Shown: positions 29,438-38,891 of the stretch, one piece after another
Layout: each line of letters starts with the position of its first letter
Numbering within the stretch: position 1 is the stretch's first letter
Origin: Neolewinella xylanilytica
GTDB lineage: Bacteria; Bacteroidota; Bacteroidia; Chitinophagales; Saprospiraceae
Direction of reading: 5' to 3'
Assembly: GCF_002934605.1 (NCBI RefSeq)
Contig: NZ_PTJC01000006.1
Location: 1-64,000 of the forward strand
Length of the DNA stretch: 64,000 nt
Made by a program: the position numbers and the translations under genes
The notes under the pieces: generated by a model
Told to the model about the DNA's origin: nothing
Seen by the model: the letters and a program-made list of their open reading frames with translations, nothing else
The model's database searches: none

Positions 29438-31408
29438 TTACTCCAGGGTTACCGTTAGTACGGTTACCGACTGGGGGGGCAGGGTAAGCTTCGTGCCTTG
29501 GCCGACCGGATTTATTTGCTCGGTTTTCGGCCGGATCGACGGGGTACCTACGGTATTGTAATCCATAATGCCGTTACTCCGAAGCACCGTAAGGTTGGCT
29601 TTGGTCGTGGCGGTTTTCCCAGGAAGCCGCACGCTGAGCGGAGCGGGTTGCCCTCCGGCATTCACCATTTTCACGATGACGGTGCCGGCGATAGTATCCA
29701 GCACCGCGCTGGCGTAGAGGCTGTCCTGTCCGGTCAGCGGTGCCCCATTCGCCAGGGCGGGAATACCGTGAGTGCCGGCGTTATTCGAGAAAAGGCGCTG
29801 GACGTGATAATTGGGGGTAGGCCCTACGTCGAGGTTGTCGAACCAGATCAGGTCGGGCCGCCACTGCCAGGCGTCGAGGTGGGCCATGAGCGGGGCGTAG
29901 GAAGTTAGCCGAACCACGTCGCCGTTGCGTTCCAGGCCGGTCATGAACGCGGCCTCGGTGAGGGCGCTCAGCCAGTTGTTACGGGATTCCGGGCGGTCGT
30001 CGGACGGGCCATGGGCGGCGTACTCCCCGGCGAAGATGGCCGGGCCGTTCCGATCGTAGTCGTCGTAGCGGCCGGCGTTGGCCAGGAACCATTCCGGCGG
30101 GCGGTAGTAGTGCTCGTCCACCACCTGGGGATCGAGTTTATTGAGTTCTCCCCAGAGGTAATCGAAGCGGTCACCGTCGGGAAAGGGGCCCACGGTCGTC
30201 ACCAGGGTTATTTCGGGGTGCTCGGCGCGCAGTACGTCGGTGAAGGCCTGGTACCGCTCCACGTACTCGGGGCCCCACTGTTCGTTGCCCACGCCGAGGT
30301 ATTCCATGCCGAAGGGTTCGGGGTGGCCCATCTCGGCCCGGAGCTTGCCCCAGCGGGTGGTGGCGTCGCCGTTGGCGAACTCGATCAGGTCGAGGGCGTC
30401 CTGGATATAGGGGTCCAGCTCGTCCATGGCTACCACCTCGCCGGTATTGAACTGGCAGGCCATGCCACAGTTGAGGATGGGCAGCGGTTCGGCGCCGAGG
30501 TCTTCGGATAGCAGGAAGTATTCGTAGAAACCGAGTCCGTAGGACTGGTAATAGTCCGGTGCGTTCCGCGGGTAATTGAACTCCGTGTTCCAGCGGTTCA
30601 CGATCAGTTTCCGATCCTCCACGTCGCCGACCGTCTTCTTCCACTGGTAGCGATTGGCCAGGTCGCGACCTTCGACGATGCAGCCACCGGGAAAGCGGAC
30701 GAAGCCGGGTTCGAGGCTGTCGAGGAGGCTCACCAGGTCCTTACGCAGCCCGCCCGGGCGGTCCTTCCAGGTGTGGCGGGGGAAGAGGGAGATCATATCG
30801 AGTTCTACGGTTCCCCGGCCGGTGAAGATCAGTTCCAGTCGGGCCCTAGCGTCGGTACGATCGGCGGTCAGGCTGGCGGTGACCGCGGAGTAATCGGCGC
30901 CCGCGGCATCCAGGGGCACCTCGCTCCGGCCGATGACCTGGCCGGAGGTATCGGTCAGGGCGATGGCCAGGTTGAGGTCGCCGGTGGCGTTGCGGGCCAG
31001 GACGCTGAAGTCGTAGGTTTCCTCCGCTTTAATGCCCATGCCCCGGAAGCCTTCGTTGCGAAGCACGTAAGCCCCGTCGGTGGCGTCGACGGTCACGGTT
31101 AGGTAGCGGGGATTGTCCGGGCGAATGGCTTGCTCGTTTTCCACCAGCGTTGCACCTGCGCCCCCGGCGCGATCCTCCCTTTGCCAGCCCATTAGCGGAC
31201 GGTCGAATTCGAAGGAGCGGTTTTTAACCAGTTCGGCGTAGATGCCCCCGTCGGCCGCGAAGTTGATGTCCTCGAAGAAGATACCGTACATCGTGGGCGA
31301 GATCTCGAATTGGGGTTGATCTACGTGGACGGTAAGTTCCACCTGGGCGGTCAGGGGGGAGCAGGCGATGCCCAGCAGTAGGGCCAAAAGACGAATTCGG
31401 TTGTGCAT
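29438..31408 (-). CDS. GH51 alpha-L-arabinofuranosidase
   Basis: 656 residues with a signal peptide ending near LTAQ. Motifs include YGIFFEDINFAADGGIYAEL, VRFPGGCIVEG, the acid/base GVGNEQWG (Glu near 376) and the nucleophile IFAGEYAAHGP (Glu near 462). The C-terminal ~100 residues form the usual beta-sandwich. It removes alpha-linked arabinofuranose from arabinan, arabinogalactan or arabinoxylan fragments in the periplasm. The gap to the double GH43 gene is under 30 bases, so the genes are co-transcribed. Confidence 0.92.
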   Translation of the reverse strand: MHNRIRLLALLLGIACSPLTAQVELTVHVDQPQFEISPTMYGIFFEDINFAADGGIYAELVKNRSFEFDRPLMGWQREDRAGGAGATLVENEQAIRPDNPRYLTVTVDATDGAYVLRNEGFRGMGIKAEETYDFSVLARNATGDLNLAIALTDTSGQVIGRSEVPLDAAGADYSAVTASLTADRTDARARLELIFTGRGTVELDMISLFPRHTWKDRPGGLRKDLVSLLDSLEPGFVRFPGGCIVEGRDLANRYQWKKTVGDVEDRKLIVNRWNTEFNYPRNAPDYYQSYGLGFYEYFLLSEDLGAEPLPILNCGMACQFNTGEVVAMDELDPYIQDALDLIEFANGDATTRWGKLRAEMGHPEPFGMEYLGVGNEQWGPEYVERYQAFTDVLRAEHPEITLVTTVGPFPDGDRFDYLWGELNKLDPQVVDEHYYRPPEWFLANAGRYDDYDRNGPAIFAGEYAAHGPSDDRPESRNNWLSALTEAAFMTGLERNGDVVRLTSYAPLMAHLDAWQWRPDLIWFDNLDVGPTPNYHVQRLFSNNAGTHGIPALANGAPLTGQDSLYASAVLDTIAGTVIVKMVNAGGQPAPLSVRLPGKTATTKANLTVLRSNGIMDYNTVGTPSIRPKTEQINPVGQGTKLTLPPQSVTVLTVTLE

Positions 31409-31435
31409 GTCGACGCTTAAGCGTGAAGGATATAA

Positions 31436-33610
31436 TTATTTGCCCAGATTCACCGGGTCGATACCTCCGTGGGTCGGGGCAACCGGAACGATGCTGCCGT
31501 CGGCATTGAAGGTGAGGCGGTCGATCGCCACCTCCCGGTGGAAGCCGGCCGCGCGACCCATATGGATGCCGTGGGGGTAGGTGAAGCGGTGGTAGACAAG
31601 GTACCACTCATCCGTGTCGGGTACTCGCAAAACGGAGTTATGTCCCGTCCCGTAGATTTCCTGGTCTTCGTCCAGTTCGACGACGAGGTTGTTTTCGGGG
31701 ATCATGAGCGGGCCCATGGGGGAGGGGGCGGTGGCGTAGCGGACGCGGTATTCCGGGTCGCGGGTGTCGTTCTCGCTCCACAGGAAGTAGTAGGTTCCGT
31801 TGCGGAAGAAGACGGTGACCCCCTCGCGGAAGGTGGCGTCCGGAGTCATGATCTTAAGGGTACTTTCATTCAGGCTGGTGTAGTCGTCGTTCAGTTCGGC
31901 CGCTGCCAGGTAGCCGTTACCCCAGTAGAAGTAGGTTTTTCCCGACTGCGGATCGGTGAAGACTTCCGGGTCGATCACCTGGCCGCCGCCCACGCCCGCG
32001 GGGTTTTCCCCCACAAGGGCCTGGCCACTATCGACGAAGGGACCGGTGGGCGAATCACTGGTGGCCACGCCGATCTTCTGGGCGGCGGTGAAGTAGTAGA
32101 AGTATTTCCACTCGCCGTCCACCTCGGCCTCCAGGATGCAGGGGGCCCAGGCGTTGCGATTGGCCCACTCGACGTCCTTTTCAAGATCGAGGATGACGCC
32201 CTCGTCGGTCCAGTTGACCAGATCGGGAGAGGAGAAGGCCTTAAAGTAGGTACCCGACCAGCCGTTGAAACCGTCGGAGGTGGGGTAGATATAGAATTTG
32301 CCGGTGTTTTCGGAGTAGAGGGCATCGGGGTCCGCGTAGTAGCCGGCCAGTACGGGGTTGTTCCGTTCTTCTACCGCTACCGAATAGGTTTTCGGTTGCT
32401 GACCTTCCATCGCAACGGTATAGCTGACCGGGCCGTCGCTAAAATCCTGGGGGCCGGCGGGCGCCAGGCCGAGGCCCGCCCAATCGGAAAACTCGGGGTC
32501 GAAGGCGGTCAGGTCGGTTCCGGGTTGAACGGGCAGCAAAAGGGTACTGGACTGCGTGTCCAGATAGATGTTATTGGCCTTGATGGCCGGATTGGCGGCC
32601 TGGCCGATGAGGTCGTCCGCGCGGCCCCATTTGGAGAGCAGGCGGTCGAGCTCGGTATTCGTGATGGGAATGACGGTGCCGTGGCGGGGGTGGAAATCCA
32701 TGCGCACGTCCTCGTCGATCACCGTGAAGTTGTTGAGGTCCGAGGAGCGGGTGAACTGGTATTCGCCCTTGGTATACATATCGTACATGAGGATGTACTC
32801 CTCGCTGTCAATCAGTTGGAAGACCCCGCTGCCCTCGACGGGGAAGGTGGTCTGCTGGATAAATTCGTCGCCGACGGTGTAGGGTCCCGTGAGGCTGTCG
32901 GACGTAGCGATCTTGAGCCCCTGGCCCCGGTCTTCCGTTTTGAAGAAGAGGTGGTAGGTGCCGTCGTGGAGGATGATATCGCCGTCGATGGCCGCGCCAC
33001 CGTCGGGAGTTTCGAGCAGTTGTTTGGGTTCGGTGGCCAGATCGGTGAAATCTTCATTGGCGTAGGCGTAGTAGATTTTGTCGGCATCGTTCTGGCCGTA
33101 CTTCATCGACCAGTAGAGCATATACTTTTCCTCGTTGGGGTCGTAAATGGTTTGTGGAGCCCAGACGCGGAGCAAGCTGTCCTGTCCTTCGAAGCGCTCC
33201 TGGATATTCACCACGCTGGAGGTCCAGTCGATGAGGTTATCGGACTTCAGGAGCACCATGGCCCGGTTCGAGTTCCAGCCATTGGCGCTGACCATATCGG
33301 TGACGACCATGCGGAAAGATTCCCCGTCCGGGCTGCGCAGGATGTGGGGGTCGCGCACGCCGCCGGTGGAGCTGATCCGTTCGCTGTCGAGGATCGGCTC
33401 GTCGCCGTTGAGGGCGTGAAAGCTGTAGCCGTCGGTGCTGACGGCGTAGTGGATGGCCTCTTCGCCGGGCCCGTTGCCGGTGAAGTAGGTAAAGAGGTAG
33501 GCGGCATATTCCCCGTCGTGGGCTTCCGAAAACGTATCTACGGAAGTCGAGCAGGACGGGTAGAGCATCAGGAGCGGGATGACGGAAAGGAGCTTATGGA
33601 AGTTGTTCAT
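31436..33610 (-). CDS. Two-propeller GH43 lipoprotein
   Basis: 724 residues from the ATG ending at 33610, chosen for its lipoprotein signal (LLSVIPLLMLYPSCS). Two separate GH43-type five-bladed propellers are seen: residues ~25-340 (GGVRDPHILRS, DGDIILHDGTYHLFFK, VEGSGVF) and ~435-724 (YYADPDALY, WAPCILEAEV, IDPEVFTD, FREGVTVFF). They are joined by an immunoglobulin-like linker of ~80 residues. Both retain candidate Asp/Asp/Glu active-site sets. Such enzymes release arabinose, xylose or galactose from side chains. It is the first enzyme gene after SusD and is separated from it by a terminator-like hairpin. Confidence 0.85.
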   Translation of the reverse strand: MNNFHKLLSVIPLLMLYPSCSTSVDTFSEAHDGEYAAYLFTYFTGNGPGEEAIHYAVSTDGYSFHALNGDEPILDSERISSTGGVRDPHILRSPDGESFRMVVTDMVSANGWNSNRAMVLLKSDNLIDWTSSVVNIQERFEGQDSLLRVWAPQTIYDPNEEKYMLYWSMKYGQNDADKIYYAYANEDFTDLATEPKQLLETPDGGAAIDGDIILHDGTYHLFFKTEDRGQGLKIATSDSLTGPYTVGDEFIQQTTFPVEGSGVFQLIDSEEYILMYDMYTKGEYQFTRSSDLNNFTVIDEDVRMDFHPRHGTVIPITNTELDRLLSKWGRADDLIGQAANPAIKANNIYLDTQSSTLLLPVQPGTDLTAFDPEFSDWAGLGLAPAGPQDFSDGPVSYTVAMEGQQPKTYSVAVEERNNPVLAGYYADPDALYSENTGKFYIYPTSDGFNGWSGTYFKAFSSPDLVNWTDEGVILDLEKDVEWANRNAWAPCILEAEVDGEWKYFYYFTAAQKIGVATSDSPTGPFVDSGQALVGENPAGVGGGQVIDPEVFTDPQSGKTYFYWGNGYLAAAELNDDYTSLNESTLKIMTPDATFREGVTVFFRNGTYYFLWSENDTRDPEYRVRYATAPSPMGPLMIPENNLVVELDEDQEIYGTGHNSVLRVPDTDEWYLVYHRFTYPHGIHMGRAAGFHREVAIDRLTFNADGSIVPVAPTHGGIDPVNLGK

Positions 33611-33724
33611 CGCGATAGTTGTTGCCGGGGAAAATACCAATTTTCGGCTGTCAACCGGGAGGTATCAGCGGCAGTATTAGCTTTCCCGCTTACGAGGGGG
33701 GCCGCCCTTGTCGCCGGCCGGGGC

Positions 33725-33762
33725 AAAAAAGGATCGGGAGCGCATCATTCGGCCCCCGATCC
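33725..33762 (-). terminator. Terminator/attenuator between susD and the enzyme genes
   Basis: Read on the minus strand, an 8-bp GGATCGGG/CCCGATCC stem with a loop of about 16 bases is followed by six T residues. It sits ~50 bases after the susD stop and ~115 bases before the GH43 start. It could end most susCD transcripts and let a fraction through, giving more transporter than enzyme mRNA. Confidence 0.7.
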
Positions 33763-33813
33763 GTACACATCACTGTAATGGGCTTTCGCCCCTCAATCAA
33801 TAATCAATAAGCG

Positions 33814-35436
33814 TTAGTAATCAGGATTCTGCGTCAGCTCGCCGTCCTTGTTGAGATCGATCTCCCGCTGGGGGATGGGGAGCAACAAGTGTTTTTCGGT
33901 CAGGCCATTGAGCTGATATTGCTCGATCGGGTTGTTTCCGTTGTGCGCGTAGGCGCGGTCGACGAGCGTACCCGTACGCATCAGGGTAAAGCGGCGGTTT
34001 TCCTCGGCGAGGAGTTCGCGGATACGTTCGTCGAGAATGAAGTCCAGGTCGATGTCCGCTGCTTCCACCAGCGGGGCGTTTGCCCGTTCGCGGAGGATGT
34101 TAATGGTCGCGGCGGCTTCTTCGAGCTTACCCTGCTTGAACTCGGCCTCGGCGCGGAACAGGTAGGTTTCGCCCAGGCGCATCAGGATAAAGTCTTTCCA
34201 GTGACCGAAGCCGAAGAGGTCCAGTGGGTCGAAGTGCCCCCACTTAAGCGTATAGGGCGGAATGATAATGACCGTGTCCGCTCCTTCGTAGGGTACGGGT
34301 TCGCCGTAAATCGAATTGTACTGCGGGTCGGGGTTATTATAGTAGAACTGGCGGTGGATACTGTGCCGGCTGTTGCGCATGTCGCCCTCCGGATAGAGAT
34401 CGTAGAGGACATAGTTATTCAAACGCAAGCGGGCCACGCCGCGCCCCCCCAGGGAATCGGCAATGGCCATGCCGGGTTTCTGGTGGTAGCTGGCACCCCA
34501 TACCCGCCGCTGCTGCGGAGAATTGGTCTGCCCGCCGGGTAGGTCCCGGGGGTTTTCGGCTTCCAATACCCAGATAGCTTCCGTGTTGCCCTGATTCCGG
34601 CGTTGGTTGCCGTAGTAGAACATATCCGCGAAGGGGGTTCCGGGCTCTCCCGAATTTACGCCGTAGCGTTCGGTGACGAGGCTGAAGAGCCCGCTTTCGA
34701 TCACGATATCGGCCTGGGCTTCGGCGGCGGCATTATCACCCGTACGAAGGTAAAACTCGGATAGCAGGTGATTGGCCATATGCCGGTTGGCGCGGGGCAG
34801 TTCGCCCGTTCTGTCTGAGATGGTAGGCAGGTTATCCGCCGCGTAGAGCAGATCTTCTTCGATCACGGTATTCACGTCCTCCAGCGGGGCACGAACGAAG
34901 TCGGTGCGGGGGCCGGTAACCGGTTCGGTTATAATGGGAACCCCCGCGAATGCAGTAGCCAGGGTATGGTAGGCCAAACCGCGGAAAAACCGCGCCTCGG
35001 CGTTGATCTCGTTGCGGCGATCGTCCGTGATACTATTGGCTACTTCGGATTCGATATTCTGGATGATGATGTTGGTATTGTTAATCATCCGATAGCTCCA
35101 ATCCCAGATGAACCAGGCCCCCGCATCGTCTGAGGTGAGCTGGTCATAGCGAAAGTAGGGGGTTTCGATGCCTTCCGGCTGAACGGGCCAGGTGATGTCG
35201 GTACCCACCTGCATCACTGCGGGCCAACCCTGACGGTCGGAACGGGTGTAAAATTGACTCATGTGGTTGTACAAGCCAATGAGGGAAGCCTCGAAGCCGG
35301 GTTCGTCGGTCAGGGTTTCCGGAGCGTACACGTTCAGTACTTCCTCATCCAGAAACTCTTCGGCACACGAGAAGGTGGTAATGAATAAAAACAGGCAGGC
35401 AAATGCCTTGAGGTAGTGGCTATATCGTAAATGCAT
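33814..35436 (-). CDS. susD: SusD/RagB-family nutrient-binding lipoprotein, locus 1
   Basis: 540 residues with a lipoprotein signal (FACLFLFITTFSCAEEFLDE) from the ATG ending at 35436. Family features are the helical tetratricopeptide-like regions (ARFFRGLAYHTLATAFAGVPI, DFILDERIRELLAEENRRF) and the typical C-terminus LTQNPDY. SusD caps the outer-membrane SusC pore and delivers glycan to it. Its start is 12 bases after the susC stop, so the pair is one transcription unit. Confidence 0.93.
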   Translation of the reverse strand: MHLRYSHYLKAFACLFLFITTFSCAEEFLDEEVLNVYAPETLTDEPGFEASLIGLYNHMSQFYTRSDRQGWPAVMQVGTDITWPVQPEGIETPYFRYDQLTSDDAGAWFIWDWSYRMINNTNIIIQNIESEVANSITDDRRNEINAEARFFRGLAYHTLATAFAGVPIITEPVTGPRTDFVRAPLEDVNTVIEEDLLYAADNLPTISDRTGELPRANRHMANHLLSEFYLRTGDNAAAEAQADIVIESGLFSLVTERYGVNSGEPGTPFADMFYYGNQRRNQGNTEAIWVLEAENPRDLPGGQTNSPQQRRVWGASYHQKPGMAIADSLGGRGVARLRLNNYVLYDLYPEGDMRNSRHSIHRQFYYNNPDPQYNSIYGEPVPYEGADTVIIIPPYTLKWGHFDPLDLFGFGHWKDFILMRLGETYLFRAEAEFKQGKLEEAAATINILRERANAPLVEAADIDLDFILDERIRELLAEENRRFTLMRTGTLVDRAYAHNGNNPIEQYQLNGLTEKHLLLPIPQREIDLNKDGELTQNPDY

Positions 35437-35447
35437 GATGATCAATT

Positions 35448-38400
35448 TTAGAGGGTCAGGTTGACGCCAAAGGAATAGGTCCGGACAAACGGGTAGTTGT
35501 TGGTCCAGCCGTCACTACCGCGGGAAGCGAAATTGGTTTCGGGGTCCCAGCCGATCCAGTCGGTCCAGGTGTAGAGGTTCCGACCGGCTACGTAGACGGT
35601 GAGCGCCTGCATGCCGAGACGGTCTAGCACGGGGGAGGGGACGGCGTAGCTCAACCGGACGTCTTTTAGCCGTACGTAGCTGGGGTCGCGGTAATTCCAG
35701 GATCCGAGCCGGCTCTGCACGCGCAGGGAAGGCCAGTCGTTGATGGGGTTGTCCGGCGTCCAATACTGGTAGGTATTGGGAATGTTGCGGCGTCCGACCT
35801 CATCTCCGTAGTACTGGTCGGGGTTGTAGCGGAGTCCTCCCTGGGAGGTCTGTAAGAACACGCTGAGGTGGAAGTCGCCGTAGTGGAAGGTGTTGGTGAG
35901 GCCACCGTAGTAATCGGGAAGCCTGTCGCCGATGAGGACGCGGTCGTCGGGGTTCAGCACACCGTCGCCGTTCACGTCCTCGAATTTGAGGTCACCGGGA
36001 AGGGCGCCGGGATTACTTTCGGAGGGGTCTTCTCCTTCCTGCCATACGCCGATGTACCGGTAATCGAAAATGGACTGCAGGGGCTCGCCGATAAACCAAT
36101 TGTTTCCGACGTCGTCTTGTCCGTCGCCGTACAGTTCTATCAGTTCGTTCTGGTTAGACGCGATGTTGAAGCTGGATTCCCAGCGGAATTTACCAGCGCG
36201 TACGTTGACGCTGTTGAAGGTGAATTCGATACCGCGGTTGTCCAGCACGCCAAGGTTATCCCAGATGTTGCCCGAACCGGTGATGATGGGCAAGCTGCGC
36301 TGAAGGAGGATGTCTTCGGTGCGGGATTGGTAGACTTCCAAACTGCCACTCAGGCGGCCGGCCCACAGGCTAAAGTCGATACCCAGGTTTGCCGAGGTGG
36401 TGGTTTCCCAGTTCAGGTTGGCGTTACCCAGTCTTCCGGCCAGTACGCCGGTCCGGATGACACCACCGAAGGGGTAGCGTACCGGGTTGGCCGTAGTGGC
36501 GGTCTGGTTTGGATCGATGGCTTGGTTGCCGGACTGTCCGTAGCTGAAGCGAACCTTCAGGTTATCCAGCCAGCTTACGTTGTCCAGGAATGATTCGTTC
36601 GTCACGTTCCAGCCGAGGGCGACGGAGGGGAATAAACCGTATTTATCGGTATTGGAACCGAAGGCGGAGAAGCCGTCGCGGCGGGCGGTTAGCGTCAGCA
36701 AGTAGCGGCTGTCGTAACCGTAATTGACGCGCAGCATTTGGGACACCAGCCGCTGGCTATTTCCGTCGGAGTCACTGAAGTAGTTTTCGGCGGCTTGCAG
36801 ATTGTAGTAAGATAGCTGGTCGTTGACGAAGGTGTTGGCATCGGCCGTCACCCAGAAGTATTCCGACTCCTGGGCACTGTAGAGTGCCGTCACGCCTAAG
36901 GTGCTGGCGCCGAATTCGCGGTTGTAATTCAGGATGTTTTCCAGTACCCAGTTGTCGGTCTGACTGTTGTTGGTAAAGCCGAAACCGGTAGTGTTATTGG
37001 CCGCGCGGCCGGAGTAACCGGAGTTGCGTTCCAGCTCAAGCGTGTAATTACCGTTGAGGCGGTAGGAGAGACCGGGCAAGAAGCCGGGAGAAAGTTCCAG
37101 GTAACCGCCACCGATCAGGTTGTTGCGGCGACGGAGCTGGTCGGTAGTGAGGCCCAGTAACGGGTTCTCGAAGAGCAGTTCCGGGGCCATGGGGAAGATC
37201 TCGTATCCGCCCGTCTCATTGTAGACTGTGCCGAAGGGGCTCATGGCCGTAGCCGCCAGGAAGTTTGCCCGCCCGCCATCGTAGTTGTTGTTGGTATACG
37301 CCAAGGAGGTTCCCGCACTCAACCAATCGGTCAGTGTAGCGTCAAGGTTCGTGCGTACGCTGGTCCGTTGATAGTTATAGCCCTCCACGACGCCGTCCTG
37401 GTCGAGCCGCCCGGCCGTTACGTAGTACTGCACGTCGTCCGTGCCGCCGCTGATGCTCAAATTGTGTTCCTGTAAAATGCCGGTTTTCGTAGCCAGGTCC
37501 AGCCAGTCGGTGGAGGTGCCGGCTTCGTAGTTTTCAATTTCCGACAGGTTGGGTAGCACGAGGCCCTGATCGAGCCCGAATGCCTCCACGTAATCCGCGT
37601 ACTTCTGTACGTAGGCGTCCGGACCGAGGAACTCCAACGAGTTGATCATGTTTTCTGCAGCAACGTAGCCCGAGTAGCCGATGCGGGGTTTGCCGGTCTT
37701 CCCGCGCTTGGTGGTGATCAGGATGACGCCGTTGGCGCCGCGGGTACCATAGATTGCTACGGCCGAGGCATCCTTCAGGATCTCGATTGACTCGATGTCG
37801 TTGGCGTTGATGTCGTTGGTCTGCCCGAAGAAGGGTGCGCCGTCCAGTACGATAAAGGGGCTGTTGCTCGCGTTGATCGAGTTAACTCCCCGTACCTGAA
37901 TTTGGGCGGAGGCACCGGGAGCGGAAGAGCCCTGCGACACTTGCAGGCCCGCCGTCGTACCCTGGATCGCCTGCAGTACGTTGGTGACCGGCAGGTTTTC
38001 CAGACGGTCCTTAGGTACGGAAGCGACTGAGCCCGTGATGTCTGATTTCTTCTGGGTACCGTAGCCAATGACGACAACCTCATCGAGGGCGGCCACATCT
38101 TCGCTCATCTGCACGTCGATGGTGGTCCGGTTGTTAACCGGGATCTGCTGGGTGAGGTAGCCGATGGAGGAGAAGATGAGCGTGTCGCTACCGTTAACGT
38201 TCGCCAGCACGTAGTCGCCTTCCAGGTCCGTCACCGTACCCGTGGACGTACCCTTCACCAGGATGGTCGCGCCGATCATCACCTCACCGGTGGTCGAGGT
38301 CACGCGGCCGGAAACGGAGATCAGCTGCTTGGCCGCCGCGATACCGCGGGCCACGGATTGAAATTGCCGCGCCGGGTCGGCGGTGGTGCGCTGAACACTG

Positions 38401-38810
38401 ATTTTGGTACTGGATTCCAGTTCCTGTAGCTGCTTGATTGCCTTGCCCAGTTTGCGGGCACCCGAACGGCCGGCTTTCGTATCCCGATAGATCACCAGGT
38501 ACTTGGTGCCGAAGGTTTTGTGCAGAAAGCCGGTTTCCGTCAGCAGGCGCTCCATGGCGACTTCCAGGGATTCCCCCTCGCGAAAATCGAAGTGTACTTC
38601 CACGTCTTCGAGTAGCGAGCGTTCGTAGGTGAAAAAGACCTGGTAGCGTTCTTCCAGTTCCTTGATCACGTCGAGGAGCTGGCGCTGATCGGCCAACTCG
38701 CTGGCCGGAGGCGTACCGGCCCCGACCGAGCCATATGCCGGAGAGAGGGCTGTCAGCAGCGTGGCCAGCAGCAGCAATCCGGACGATTTGTAAATAGTCC
38801 TAAAGCGCAT
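35448..38810 (-). CDS. susC: SusC-type TonB-dependent transporter with STN signalling domain, locus 1
   Basis: 1120 residues. After a signal peptide comes an STN domain (~residues 45-110, VFFTYERSLLEDVEVHFDF), then a carboxypeptidase-regulatory-like domain (~165-235, SGRVTSTTGEVMIGATILVKG), the plug (DEVVVIGYGTQKKSDITGSV) and a 22-strand barrel ending in NLTL. STN-bearing SusC proteins report binding to a FecR-like anti-sigma factor, and here fecR and the ECF sigma gene lie directly upstream. It imports oligosaccharides through the outer membrane using TonB energy. Confidence 0.95.
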   Translation of the reverse strand: MRFRTIYKSSGLLLLATLLTALSPAYGSVGAGTPPASELADQRQLLDVIKELEERYQVFFTYERSLLEDVEVHFDFREGESLEVAMERLLTETGFLHKTFGTKYLVIYRDTKAGRSGARKLGKAIKQLQELESSTKISVQRTTADPARQFQSVARGIAAAKQLISVSGRVTSTTGEVMIGATILVKGTSTGTVTDLEGDYVLANVNGSDTLIFSSIGYLTQQIPVNNRTTIDVQMSEDVAALDEVVVIGYGTQKKSDITGSVASVPKDRLENLPVTNVLQAIQGTTAGLQVSQGSSAPGASAQIQVRGVNSINASNSPFIVLDGAPFFGQTNDINANDIESIEILKDASAVAIYGTRGANGVILITTKRGKTGKPRIGYSGYVAAENMINSLEFLGPDAYVQKYADYVEAFGLDQGLVLPNLSEIENYEAGTSTDWLDLATKTGILQEHNLSISGGTDDVQYYVTAGRLDQDGVVEGYNYQRTSVRTNLDATLTDWLSAGTSLAYTNNNYDGGRANFLAATAMSPFGTVYNETGGYEIFPMAPELLFENPLLGLTTDQLRRRNNLIGGGYLELSPGFLPGLSYRLNGNYTLELERNSGYSGRAANNTTGFGFTNNSQTDNWVLENILNYNREFGASTLGVTALYSAQESEYFWVTADANTFVNDQLSYYNLQAAENYFSDSDGNSQRLVSQMLRVNYGYDSRYLLTLTARRDGFSAFGSNTDKYGLFPSVALGWNVTNESFLDNVSWLDNLKVRFSYGQSGNQAIDPNQTATTANPVRYPFGGVIRTGVLAGRLGNANLNWETTTSANLGIDFSLWAGRLSGSLEVYQSRTEDILLQRSLPIITGSGNIWDNLGVLDNRGIEFTFNSVNVRAGKFRWESSFNIASNQNELIELYGDGQDDVGNNWFIGEPLQSIFDYRYIGVWQEGEDPSESNPGALPGDLKFEDVNGDGVLNPDDRVLIGDRLPDYYGGLTNTFHYGDFHLSVFLQTSQGGLRYNPDQYYGDEVGRRNIPNTYQYWTPDNPINDWPSLRVQSRLGSWNYRDPSYVRLKDVRLSYAVPSPVLDRLGMQALTVYVAGRNLYTWTDWIGWDPETNFASRGSDGWTNNYPFVRTYSFGVNLTL

Positions 38811-38891
38811 GTTTTTTGCATTTTGTAATGACGTAAAATGCCCGGACGACCCGTTCTCGGTCCTCCCGGCTATCTGATCGACTTTCGTCGG

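Noticed and set aside
31469..33778. 769-codon open frame on the plus strand opposite the GH43 gene
   Set aside because: Antisense shadow of the double GH43 gene; low-complexity Val/Gly-rich translation without motifs.
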